From Flavobacteriales bacterium (GTDB lineage: Bacteria > Bacteroidota > Bacteroidia > Flavobacteriales_F > PHOS-HE28), in contig JADKCV010000023.1 of NCBI GenBank assembly GCA_016718655.1, positions 1-57,781 on the forward strand: a stretch of 57,781 nucleotides of DNA, in the 5' to 3' direction. A model generated the notes under the pieces. That model searched no databases and was not told the DNA's origin. It saw only the letters and a list, made by a program, of their open reading frames with translations. Both the position numbers and the translations under genes were made by a program. Shown here one piece after another: positions 1 to 7,573 of the stretch. Positions within the stretch are counted from its first letter, which is position 1. Every line of letters begins with the position of its first letter.

Positions 1-7
1 CTCGCAG

Positions 8-865
8 GTGCTCATCGTGTCGCATTGGCACGAGGCCCGCTTCGGCACCATCGCCAATGCCCTGCTGCTGGTCGCCGTGATCGCGGGTGCCGGGGTCTGG
101 AGCTTTCGCATGCGATACACGGCTGCGGTGGCGCGAACCGTTGCACGCACGAAAGCACTGCCAGCGCAACGCATCTCCGAAGCGGACCTGGCGCCTATGC
201 CACCACCGGTGCAACGCTACCTGCGCGCGACGGGTGTGATGGGTACGATCAAGCCGCACACCATGCGCATCGCATTCGAAGGTTCCATACGCGGCTTCGA
301 TGGTCCTTAGATGCCGTTCACTACGGTGCAGGTCAACAGTTTCGATCGACCGGCCCGGTTCTTCTGGCTCGATGCGACGATGATGAGGCTACCGACCAAG
401 GGCCTGCACGCGTATGAGGAGGGAAAGGCCACCATGCAGTCGAGCTGCTCGGTGCCGTGCCGGTGATGAAGCCCACGGACCGGAAGTGGACAAGGGCGAA
501 ACGGTGACCTGGTTCAATGACCTATGCATCCTGCGCGCCCGGCGCCCTGATCGTCGCGGATCACCTGGGCAGATGGGGATGACCATTCGGCCAAGGCCAC
601 GTTCACCCATGGCAACTTGTCGATCTCCGCGACGCTCGTGTTCGACGACGCCGATCGGTTGGTGGATTTCATCAGTGATGATCGGTATGCCATGGCAGCC
701 GATGGGAAGGCCGTGTCGATGCGATTCAGCACTTGCGTGATCACCGGCCGATCGACCGGCTTATCCTACCAGGGTACGGAGAGGCGGTGTGGCATCGACC
801 CGATGGGCCATTCGTGTATGGCCGCTTCACCCCTGCGCTCCCTCACCTACGACCCGGGCAACTGA
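8..865 (+). pseudogene. Decayed DUF6544-like protein gene
   Basis: Fragments of one protein appear in successive frames. The first 100 codons (a membrane segment near residues 15-32, then a PPPVQRYLRATG stretch) end in a TAG at 308-310. Later frames carry the phrases VNSFDRPARFFWLDA, FNDLC and the tail LVFDDADRLVDFISDDRY followed by RSLTYDPGN. This order resembles DUF6544 proteins, whose function is unknown to me. At least three frame changes are needed to read it through, so it is a pseudogene or a poorly sequenced gene. The 5' end may lie outside the window. Family assignment is from memory of the motif pattern and is moderate. Confidence 0.5.
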
Positions 866-914
866 TGGAACAGGTAGAGCGCACCTCCTTCGCGAGATCT
901 CCTAACTCGCCTTG

Positions 915-1841
915 ATGGCCATGAACGACGTACTCTTCCATATCGGTGAACAGGACGTGAGCGTCCGGCATGCGTTGAGCGCGGTGGTGCTGGTGGTGCT
1001 CGCCATCGTGCTGATGCGCGTGCTGAAGACCGGAATGGAGCGGCGGGCCACCAAGAACCCCGAGCAGCGATCACGGCTGTACTCCGCGCGGCTGTTGGTG
1101 AACTATGCCCTCTGGGTGCTGGTGGCGATGGGCTGCTTGGCCCTGCTGCGCATCGACGTGACAGTGCTGCTGGCGAGCTCGGCCGCACTGCTGGTAGTGA
1201 TCAGCCTGAGCGTGCAGCAAACCTTCACGGATGTATTCTCGGGCGTGGTACTGCTGGTGGAAGGAACCATCCGTGTAGGTGATGTACTGGAACTGGGCAC
1301 CCTCGTGGGCCGGGTGAAGGACATCCGGCTGCGCACCTCCACGATCTACACGCACGAAGGGATGAGCGTCGTGGTCCCCAACCGTCGCTTCATCAATGAG
1401 AACGTGGTGAACTGGTCGCACCACGCCAGCCTGACGCGCTTCAGCGTGGGCCTGAGCGTGGCCTATGGGTCGGACGAACAGCGGGTGCGGAGCGTGCTGG
1501 CGGACTGCGCCACCAAGCACCCCTTGGTGATCACCGAGGACCAGGAACATCCCGTGGTGGTGCGGCTTGTCGGCTTCGGCGCGAACACGCTCGACTTCGA
1601 GGTGCTGTTCTGGAGCCGTAACGTGTTCCGCATCGAACAGACCAAGAGCGAGATCCGCTCTGCCATCCTCGAAACGTTCCAGTCACGGGCACGGCCCACC
1701 CCCGCCCCCTACCCGCACCGGACCCTGCGCAAGTGGCCTTGCTGCCCAGAAGCCCAGCACCGCTACGACAGTAAGCCGCGACCACAAGTGTTCGGAAGAT
1801 GCCGAGAACCCGCGCGGATGCCTCGGTCGATGCTGAAGTAG
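915..1841 (+). CDS. Small-conductance mechanosensitive channel (MscS family)
   Basis: This is an inner-membrane channel that opens under membrane tension to release solutes. Two N-terminal membrane segments (about residues 17-37 and 60-80) are followed by a third, pore-lining helix (VLLASSAALLVVISLSVQQ) and the beta-domain signature DVFSGVVLLVEGTIRVGD. VPNRRFINENVVNWS follows. ATG at 915 is used; ATG at 921 is equally possible. The family's closing PFPQRTL motif appears here as PYPHRTL near residue 275, after which about 35 unrelated residues follow and overlap the 3' end of deoC. The true stop has probably been lost through an indel. Function is confident, the C-terminal tail is not. Confidence 0.85.
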   Translation: MAMNDVLFHIGEQDVSVRHALSAVVLVVLAIVLMRVLKTGMERRATKNPEQRSRLYSARLLVNYALWVLVAMGCLALLRIDVTVLLASSAALLVVISLSVQQTFTDVFSGVVLLVEGTIRVGDVLELGTLVGRVKDIRLRTSTIYTHEGMSVVVPNRRFINENVVNWSHHASLTRFSVGLSVAYGSDEQRVRSVLADCATKHPLVITEDQEHPVVVRLVGFGANTLDFEVLFWSRNVFRIEQTKSEIRSAILETFQSRARPTPAPYPHRTLRKWPCCPEAQHRYDSKPRPQVFGRCREPARMPRSMLK

Positions 1842-2749
1842 TCCCCGCTCTGGTAGTGCCCGTCGGCCTCCTTCTGCAGTTGCATCAGGATGTCGTTGGC
1901 GAGGCTGCTGGCGCCGAAGCGGAACCAGTGGTTGTCCAGCCACTCGGGGCCGAGTTCTTCCTTCACCATCATCAAGTAGTGCAGGGCCTGCTTGCTGGTC
2001 CGGATGCCACCGGCGGGTTTCATGGCGATCATCTGCCCGGTCTTGAGGTAATGATCGCGGATGGCGTGGAGCATCACGAGGGTGACCTCCATGGTGGCCG
2101 CCGGGTTGATCTTGCCCGTGCTGGTCTTGATGAAGTCGGCACCTGCGGCGATGGCGATGTCGCTGGCCAGACGGACCTTGTCGTAAGTGCCGAGTTCGCC
2201 CGTTTCCAGGATGACCTTCAGGCGCGCATCGCCGCAGGCCTCCTTGGTGGCGGCGATCTCGTCGAAGACGTAGGCGTACTCGCCGCTGTGGAACCGGCCG
2301 CGACTGATGACCATGTCGATCTCGTCGGCACCTTCGCTGACGGCGAACCTGGTATCGGTGATCTTCACGTTGCGCGGTGCCTGGCCGCTGGGGAAGGCGG
2401 TGGAAACGCTGGCCACCTTCACGCCGCTCGTGCCGAGGGCCTTCTTGGCCACTTTCACAAGCGATGGGTAGACGCACACTGCGGCCACCGTGGGGAGGCC
2501 GGGGAGGCTGTCGTGCGGATGCATGGCTTTGAAGCACATCTGCTGCACCTTGCTGGGCGTGTCGGCACCCTCCAGCGTGGTCAGGTCGATCTTGCTGAGG
2601 GCGAGCTTCATGCCCTGCACCTTGGTCTCCTTCTTGATGCTGCGCGTCTTGATGCGGGCCACGCGCTCCTCGATGCCCACCTGGTCGATGGTGGGGCTCG
2701 TGCGGGGGCTGGGGACTGAGGGTGCCGGGGTCTTGGTAGCGGTAGCCAT
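1763..2749 (-). CDS. deoC: Deoxyribose-phosphate aldolase
   Basis: DeoC cleaves 2-deoxyribose 5-phosphate to glyceraldehyde 3-phosphate and acetaldehyde in cytosolic deoxynucleoside breakdown. The aldolase barrel shows the Schiff-base lysine region GADFIKTSTGK and the second lysine motif MKPAGGIRT; DEIDMVISRG is also typical. The length of 328 residues fits the longer DeoC type with an N-terminal extension. ATG at 2749 is chosen because a promoter box lies 12 nt upstream and the longer frame above it is low-complexity. The last 25 or so residues after DYFSID look non-homologous and overlap the convergent mscS gene by 79 bp. Confidence 0.9.
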   Translation of the reverse strand: MATATKTPAPSVPSPRTSPTIDQVGIEERVARIKTRSIKKETKVQGMKLALSKIDLTTLEGADTPSKVQQMCFKAMHPHDSLPGLPTVAAVCVYPSLVKVAKKALGTSGVKVASVSTAFPSGQAPRNVKITDTRFAVSEGADEIDMVISRGRFHSGEYAYVFDEIAATKEACGDARLKVILETGELGTYDKVRLASDIAIAAGADFIKTSTGKINPAATMEVTLVMLHAIRDHYLKTGQMIAMKPAGGIRTSKQALHYLMMVKEELGPEWLDNHWFRFGASSLANDILMQLQKEADGHYQSGDYFSIDRGIRAGSRHLPNTCGRGLLS

Positions 2750-2760
2750 GGTGCGTTGGT

Positions 2761-2768
2761 CAAAGATA
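2761..2768 (-). promoter_or_regulatory. Bacteroidota -7 promoter box for deoC
   Basis: On the minus strand this reads TATCTTTG, a perfect match to the Bacteroidota TAnnTTTG box. It ends 12 nt before the deoC ATG, giving a very short leader. No clear -33 TTTG is visible upstream. Confidence 0.5.
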
Positions 2769-2850
2769 GATGGCGGGCCTGAGCGACAGGACCCCTGATC
2801 GCGGGGTGTTGTGTGCCGCCTGTGTTGCAGCCACAGGGGGGCGAAGGGCA

Positions 2851-2892
2851 ACCACGGATGGACGCGGATCCACACGGATGAATGCACCGCGC
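2851..2892 (+). repeat. Periodic 10-bp repeat element (CACGGATG type)
   Basis: Three imperfect units (ACCACGGATG, GACGCGGATC, CACACGGATG) are followed by AATGCACCGCGC. The layout matches the CGCAGATGA elements at 51.4 kb, which also end in GAATGCACCGC. It sits in the 318-bp gap between deoC and cysC, which otherwise holds only the two promoter boxes. It is non-coding. Confidence 0.55.
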
Positions 2893-3047
2893 AAGCGCTC
2901 CAGATCACCTTTCCGCCTGAACCGCTTGCATGAGCAACTGATGTCGCGCATCCCTGTCCCTTTCACGCAGCAGGCATGGTCGACAGTGCTGAGAACGGAC
3001 CGCAACACCCCTGAGTACAGGGCGCCCAGCAGCCCCTCGGAGTTCAG

Positions 3048-3055
3048 TACCTTCG
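3048..3055 (+). promoter_or_regulatory. Possible promoter box for cysC
   Basis: TACCTTCG is one mismatch from TAnnTTTG and lies 12 nt upstream of the cysC ATG. No -33 element was seen. Confidence 0.25.
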
Positions 3056-3067
3056 CGGCACTTTTCG

Positions 3068-3613
3068 ATGAGCCCCAGGACCGCCCACATCCATCCCGTT
3101 TTCGACCGCCTGCTGCAGCGCGGTGATAAGGAGGCGCTGCTCGGCCAACACGGCTTGTGCATCTGGATGACCGGCCTCAGTGGTAGCGGCAAGAGCACGA
3201 TCGCGGTGGAATTGGAGCGCCTGCTGCATGCATCTGGCATCCACAGCATGGTGCTCGACGGTGACAACGTGCGCACCGGCATCAACAGCAACCTGGGCTT
3301 CAGCGAGGTGGACCGTACGGAGAACATCCGCCGCATCGCCGAAGTGGCCAAGCTCTTCGTAGGCAACGGGACCGTGACCATCTGCTGCTTCGTGAGCCCG
3401 ACCATCGCGATCCGCGAACAGGCGAAGGCGATCATCGGTGCGAACGACTTCGTGGAGGTGTTCGTGGACACGCCCTTGGAAGAGTGCGAACGCCGCGATG
3501 TGAAAGGCCTCTACGCGAAGGCACGCGCCGGTGAGGTGAAGGACTTCACGGGGATCAGTGCACCCTTCGAGGCACCTGCAGGCCGATATCGTTGTGACCA
3601 CCACCGGCCGTGA
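3068..3613 (+). CDS. cysC: Adenylylsulfate kinase, C-terminus frameshifted
   Basis: CysC phosphorylates adenosine 5'-phosphosulfate to PAPS using ATP, the second step of sulfate activation. The P-loop GLSGSGKST is at residues 36-44, LDGDNVRTG at 63-71 and DRTENIRRI at 82-90; CFVSP (108-112) corresponds to the FISP motif. Homology stops at FEAPA near residue 171. The expected ADIVVTTTGREPV continues in the next frame (about 3584-3625), followed by an early TGA, so the last 20 to 25 residues of a normal enzyme are lost. The gene lies just upstream of cysD and cysN, which supply APS. Confidence 0.85.
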   Translation: MSPRTAHIHPVFDRLLQRGDKEALLGQHGLCIWMTGLSGSGKSTIAVELERLLHASGIHSMVLDGDNVRTGINSNLGFSEVDRTENIRRIAEVAKLFVGNGTVTICCFVSPTIAIREQAKAIIGANDFVEVFVDTPLEECERRDVKGLYAKARAGEVKDFTGISAPFEAPAGRYRCDHHRP

Positions 3614-3655
3614 GCCTGTCAGGTGACACCATCGATCCGCCGCCGGACGACTGAC

Positions 3656-3741
3656 ACCGCAGAGAACGCAGAAAGCGCAGAGGTCTTGCCGTGGCATGGC
3701 CTGCATTTGCAATCCTCCGCGTCCTCCGCGCCCTCTGCGGT
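3656..3741. repeat. Inverted 28-bp repeat of 10-bp units between cysC and cysD
   Basis: The left arm 3656-3683 (begins ACCGCAGAGAACGCAG) and right arm 3714-3741 (ends CCCTCTGCGGT) are inverted copies with about 21 of 28 positions matching, separated by 30 bp. Each arm is built of roughly 10-bp units such as ACGCAGAAAG and GCGCAGAGG. It ends 14 bp before the cysD start codon, so it may form a hairpin in the cysCDN message. Confidence 0.7.
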
Positions 3742-3755
3742 TTGAACACTCGACC

Positions 3756-4661
3756 ATGCATTCCTACCGACTCACCCACCTGAAGGAACTGGAGAGCGAG
3801 AGCATCCACATCCTGCGCGAGGTGTACGCCCAGTTCGAGAACCCTGCGTTGCTCTTCAGCGGCGGCAAGGACAGTATCGTGTGCTTCCACCTGGCGCGCA
3901 AGGCCTTCTTTCCCAGCCGTGTGCCCTTCCCCCTGCTGCACGTGGACACGGGGCACAACTTCGAGGAAACGATCGTCTTCCGTGACAAGCTGGTGCTGGA
4001 GCACGGTGCCAAGCTGATCGTGGGCAGCGTGCAAGAGAGCATTGACCAGGGCAAGGTGACGGAGGAGACCGGCTACTACGCCAGCCGCAACAAGCTGCAA
4101 ACGGTGACGCTGCTGGACAGCATCGAGGCGAACAAGATCGATTGCGCCATCGGTGGCGGCCGGCGCGATGAGGAGAAGGCCCGCGCCAAGGAACGCGTCT
4201 TCAGCCACCGCGACGAGTTCGGGCAGTGGGACCCCAAGATGCAACGGCCCGAACTGTGGAACCTCTACAACGGACGCAAGCGCGTGGGCGAGCATTTCCG
4301 CGCCTTCCCCATCAGCAACTGGACGGAGATGGACGTGTGGCAGTACATCCTGCTGGAGAACATCCCCATCCCGAGCATCTACTTCAGCCACGAGCGGGAG
4401 GTCTTCCTGCGCGATGGCGTGATCTACGCCAACTCGCCCTTCATGAACCTGAAGCCGGAGGAGAAACCCTACCGCATGCAGGTACGCTTCCGCACGATCG
4501 GTGACATGAGCTGCACCGGTGCGGTGGATTCACCGGCGAGCACGCTGGAGGAGATCATTGCCGAGGTGGCTTCGTCACGCGTCACTGAGCGAGGCAGCCG
4601 CCAGGATGACAAGCGTAGCGAGGCGGCGATGGAGGATCGTAAGAAGGAGGGCTACTTCTGA
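3756..4661 (+). CDS. cysD: Sulfate adenylyltransferase subunit 2
   Basis: CysD is the catalytic subunit of ATP sulfurylase, forming APS from ATP and sulfate with GTP hydrolysis by CysN. The PP-loop SGGKDS is at residues 35-40. HVDTGHNFEET, GGGRRDEEKARAKER and FPISNWTEMDVWQYI are typical, and the C-terminus ends in the usual KKEGYF. The ATG at 3756 gives 301 residues, the normal family length; a longer upstream frame would run through the inverted repeat. It is followed by cysN after 31 bp. Confidence 0.96.
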   Translation: MHSYRLTHLKELESESIHILREVYAQFENPALLFSGGKDSIVCFHLARKAFFPSRVPFPLLHVDTGHNFEETIVFRDKLVLEHGAKLIVGSVQESIDQGKVTEETGYYASRNKLQTVTLLDSIEANKIDCAIGGGRRDEEKARAKERVFSHRDEFGQWDPKMQRPELWNLYNGRKRVGEHFRAFPISNWTEMDVWQYILLENIPIPSIYFSHEREVFLRDGVIYANSPFMNLKPEEKPYRMQVRFRTIGDMSCTGAVDSPASTLEEIIAEVASSRVTERGSRQDDKRSEAAMEDRKKEGYF

Positions 4662-4692
4662 TCAGATGATCAGACAAGCAGAAGATCAGACA

Positions 4693-5955
4693 ATGAAGGA
4701 CGGATACTTGGATATGGACCTCCTGCGCTTTACGACCGCAGGTAGTGTGGACGACGGCAAAAGCACGCTCATCGGTCGGCTGCTTTACGACAGCAAGGCC
4801 ATTTTCGACGACCAGTTGGAGGCCGTGGAGAAGGCCAGTGCCAAGCGCGGTACCGGCGAAGTGGATCTGAGCCTATTGACCGACGGCCTGCGCGCCGAGC
4901 GCGAACAGGGCATCACCATCGACGTGGCCTACCGCTACTTCGCCACGCCGAAGCGCAAGTTCATCATCGCCGATACGCCGGGGCACATCCAGTACACCCG
5001 CAACATGGTCACGGGGGCCAGCACGGCCAACCTGGCGATCATCCTGGTGGATGCACGCAAAGGCATCCAGGAGCAGACGAACCGGCACGCGTTCATCGCT
5101 TCGCTGCTGGGCATCCCGCACGTGGTGTTCTGCATCAATAAGATGGACCTGGTGGACTACGACGAAGCCGTGTTCACGCGGATCCAGCGCGAATTGGAGG
5201 ACTTCTCGAGCAAGCTGGAGGTGAAGGACGTGCGCTACATCCCCATCAGTGCGCTGAACGGTGACATGGTGGTGGACCGCGGCGAAAAGATGCCGTGGTA
5301 CCAAGGTCCCACGCTGATGTACCTGCTGGAGAACGTCCACATCGCGGGTGATCACAACCACATCGACCGCCGTTTCCCGGTGCAGTGCGTGATCCGCCCG
5401 ATGACCACCGAGCACCATGATTTCCGGGGCTTCGCGGGCCGTGTGGCCGGCGGAGTGTTCCGCGTGGGCGACCCGATCCAGGTTCTGCCCAGTGGATTCA
5501 CGAGCAGTATCAAGGGCATCCACATCGGTGAACGTGCCGTGGAGGAAGCATTCGCCCCACAGAGCGCGGTGATCACCCTCATGGACGAGATCGATATCAG
5601 CCGTGGTGACATGCTGGTGAGCCCCAACAACCTACCTGAGACCTCACAGGACGTGGAGGTGATGCTCTGCTGGTTCAATGAACGCCCATTGCAGCCCGGC
5701 GGCAAGTATGCGCTGAAACACACCACCCGCGATGCCCGGTGCATGATCAAGGAGGTGCGTTACAAGATGGACATCAACACCCTGCGCAAGGCCGAGGGCG
5801 ATGGCACCATCCGGATGAACGACATCGGGCGGGTGCAACTGCGCACCACGGTGCCGTTGAACACGGATACCTACGCACGCAACCGCATCACAGGCAGCCT
5901 CATCCTCATCGACGAAGGCACCAACGAGACGGTGGCCGCCGGTATGATCGTTTAG
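4693..5955 (+). CDS. cysN: Sulfate adenylyltransferase subunit 1 (GTPase)
   Basis: CysN is the EF-Tu-like GTPase that drives APS formation by CysD. The G1 motif GSVDDGKS is at residues 17-24, DTPGH at 94-98 and NKMD at 149-152, followed by two translation-factor beta-barrel domains. ATG 4693 gives 420 residues and begins MKDGYLDMDLLRFTTAG, which fits the family start. ATG 4666 is an in-frame alternative adding nine residues. No CysC domain is fused to it, consistent with the separate cysC upstream. Confidence 0.95.
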   Translation: MKDGYLDMDLLRFTTAGSVDDGKSTLIGRLLYDSKAIFDDQLEAVEKASAKRGTGEVDLSLLTDGLRAEREQGITIDVAYRYFATPKRKFIIADTPGHIQYTRNMVTGASTANLAIILVDARKGIQEQTNRHAFIASLLGIPHVVFCINKMDLVDYDEAVFTRIQRELEDFSSKLEVKDVRYIPISALNGDMVVDRGEKMPWYQGPTLMYLLENVHIAGDHNHIDRRFPVQCVIRPMTTEHHDFRGFAGRVAGGVFRVGDPIQVLPSGFTSSIKGIHIGERAVEEAFAPQSAVITLMDEIDISRGDMLVSPNNLPETSQDVEVMLCWFNERPLQPGGKYALKHTTRDARCMIKEVRYKMDINTLRKAEGDGTIRMNDIGRVQLRTTVPLNTDTYARNRITGSLILIDEGTNETVAAGMIV

Positions 5956-5989
5956 GCGGTCGCCGAACCCGAGGGTATGAACATGCGAA

Positions 5990-6007
5990 TGCCCCGTTCC
6001 CGGGGCA
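5990..6007. terminator. Hairpin between convergent cysN and tonB
   Basis: TGCCCCG, loop TTCC, CGGGGCA: a perfect 7-bp stem midway between the two converging stop codons. No U-tract follows on either strand, so it is only a probable bidirectional terminator. Confidence 0.5.
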
Positions 6008-6031
6008 CTCGAAAGAACAATAAAGGAACGA

Positions 6032-6697
6032 TCAGCGCAGCGTGAAGCGCACGGGCAGGTTGTACTGCACGGTTACGGCCTTGCCACGCTGCTTGCCCGC
6101 CTTCCAGGCCGGCATGTTCTTCACCACGCGCAGGGCCTCCTCATCGCAACCACCACCGATGCCACGCAGCACCTTGGTATCGCGGATCTTGCCGTCCTTG
6201 TCCACCACGAAGGTGACATAGACCACACCGGAGATACCGGACTCCTGGGCCATGGCGGGGTACTTGATGTTCTTGCCGAGGTACTTGAAGAGCTCGGACT
6301 CGCCACCGGGGAAGCTGGGCATCTCCTCCACAATGGTGAAGATCTGCTCCTCCTCCACTTCCTCTTCTTGACGCTCCACCTTTTCGATCTTGGTGTCCTC
6401 CTTGATCTCCTGGTCGATCTGCTCCACTTCCTCTACGACCTCATCGTCCTCCACGATCTCCAGGACGGTGGTAGGAGCAGGGGGCGGCGGGGGCGGGGGG
6501 GGCGGGGCGGCGCTGGGGGGGATGACCTCCTCCTCCAGCAGGTCCAATTCGAGCGCACCCAGCGTATCCAACTTCTCCTCGAACGCGGTCCACTCGAAGG
6601 CTACCAGGGTCATGGCCAGACCGGCCAGCAGGCCGATGAGCATGAAGCTGGTCTTGCGGCTTTCCAATTCGGCCTCGGGATTCTTTCTGGCTTCCAT
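6032..6697 (-). CDS. Energy transducer TonB family protein
   Basis: This protein passes proton-motive force from ExbBD to outer-membrane TonB-dependent receptors. There is one N-terminal membrane anchor (about residues 18-38), then a proline run followed by a strongly acidic EVVEEVEQ-type linker. The C-terminal TonB domain has FPGGESELFKYL, YPAMAQESGISGVVYVTFVVDKDGKI and the closing VQYNLPVRFTLR. ATG 6697 (MEARKNPEAELE) fits relatives better than 6712. It is last in the ruvA-sprA-gcvH-vanZ-tonB series but has its own promoter box over the end of the VanZ gene. Confidence 0.9.
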   Translation of the reverse strand: MEARKNPEAELESRKTSFMLIGLLAGLAMTLVAFEWTAFEEKLDTLGALELDLLEEEVIPPSAAPPPPPPPPPAPTTVLEIVEDDEVVEEVEQIDQEIKEDTKIEKVERQEEEVEEEQIFTIVEEMPSFPGGESELFKYLGKNIKYPAMAQESGISGVVYVTFVVDKDGKIRDTKVLRGIGGGCDEEALRVVKNMPAWKAGKQRGKAVTVQYNLPVRFTLR

Positions 6698-6740
6698 GTG
6701 GGTTCTTTTCAATGCGGTACACGGGACCGCCTTGGTGGTT

Positions 6741-6748
6741 CAAAACTA
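6741..6748 (-). promoter_or_regulatory. -7 promoter box for tonB
   Basis: The minus strand reads TAGTTTTG, a perfect TAnnTTTG match, 43 nt upstream of the tonB ATG and overlapping the stop codon of the VanZ-like gene. Confidence 0.45.
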
Positions 6749-7147
6749 CACAACCTTCGTTGATCCAGCGGACCGTTGCCGGATCGAGCGCCACCGGACA
6801 TAGGCTGCACCTGCCAACGCACCGGTGGTATTGGCAATGGCGTCGGGTACATCGCCGTGGCGGCCCAGGGCCTCCAGTTCCTGCATCACCTCCATGGCCA
6901 CCCCGTAACCCACCGCGACCAGAACGGATCCCACCAGCACCTTCGTCGACACGTGGAGGGATCGATCGGGCACCATGCCCCGGACCACCAGTAGGGTCAG
7001 CACCCCGAACAGGAAGGCATGGATGGGCTTGTCCAAGCTGATGAGATCGGCCCAATCCCACGATGGGAGTTCACTACCGGGAAGGAGGCACAGGACCAGG
7101 ATGAGCAAGGCCCACGTGACGGACGGCCACCACGCACGCAACGACAT
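6746..7147 (-). CDS. VanZ-like membrane protein
   Basis: This is a 133-residue hydrophobic protein with about four membrane helices and the VanZ-type pattern: DKPIHAFLFGVLTLLV after the first helix, then YGVAMEVMQ and DVPDAIANTTGALAGA. In many Bacteroidota a VanZ-like gene lies beside gcvH and sprA; its biochemical role is not established. The ATG overlaps the gcvH stop (TGATG), so the two are translationally coupled. A longer upstream frame is the shadow of gcvH. Confidence 0.8.
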   Translation of the reverse strand: MSLRAWWPSVTWALLILVLCLLPGSELPSWDWADLISLDKPIHAFLFGVLTLLVVRGMVPDRSLHVSTKVLVGSVLVAVGYGVAMEVMQELEALGRHGDVPDAIANTTGALAGAAYVRWRSIRQRSAGSTKVV

Positions 7148-7524
7148 CAGCCCACCACAGCGGTGTACTGCTCGGCGCTCAACAGGTCGCCCAGCTCGGC
7201 CGGGTCGGACACGCTGATGCGTACCATCCATCCGGCACCGTAGGGATCGGTGTTCACTGCGGCCGGGTCGTTGCCCAGCGCCTCGTTCACGGCCAGCACG
7301 GTACCGCTCACGGGCATGAACAGGTCGCTCACGGTCTTCACCGCCTCCACCGTTCCGAACACCGCTTCCTTGGCTACTTCCTGCCCCACTGTGTTGATGT
7401 CCACGAAAACGATATCGCCCAATTCGCTCTGCGCGAACTCGGTGATGCCGATGACGGCCTCGTTCCCTTCGATGCGGATCCACTCGTGGTCCTTGGTGTA
7501 CTTCAGTTCAGCAGGAAAGTTCAT
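7147..7524 (-). CDS. gcvH: Glycine cleavage system H protein
   Basis: GcvH carries the aminomethyl group between the P, T and L proteins of glycine cleavage on a lipoyl-lysine. The lipoylation site is Lys63 in GTVEAVKTVSDL. YTKDHEWIRIEG and ELGDIVFVDI are classic, and the length of 125 residues is normal. It sits 49 bp downstream of sprA and overlaps the VanZ-like gene. The 49-bp gap contains TAATTTCG on the minus strand, one mismatch from the promoter consensus, so it may also be transcribed on its own. Confidence 0.96.
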   Translation of the reverse strand: MNFPAELKYTKDHEWIRIEGNEAVIGITEFAQSELGDIVFVDINTVGQEVAKEAVFGTVEAVKTVSDLFMPVSGTVLAVNEALGNDPAAVNTDPYGAGWMVRISVSDPAELGDLLSAEQYTAVVG

Positions 7525-7573
7525 GGCTAGGGTTGGTTGTGCGCGGCGAAATTAGGTCTTCGTCCGCTGGGGA

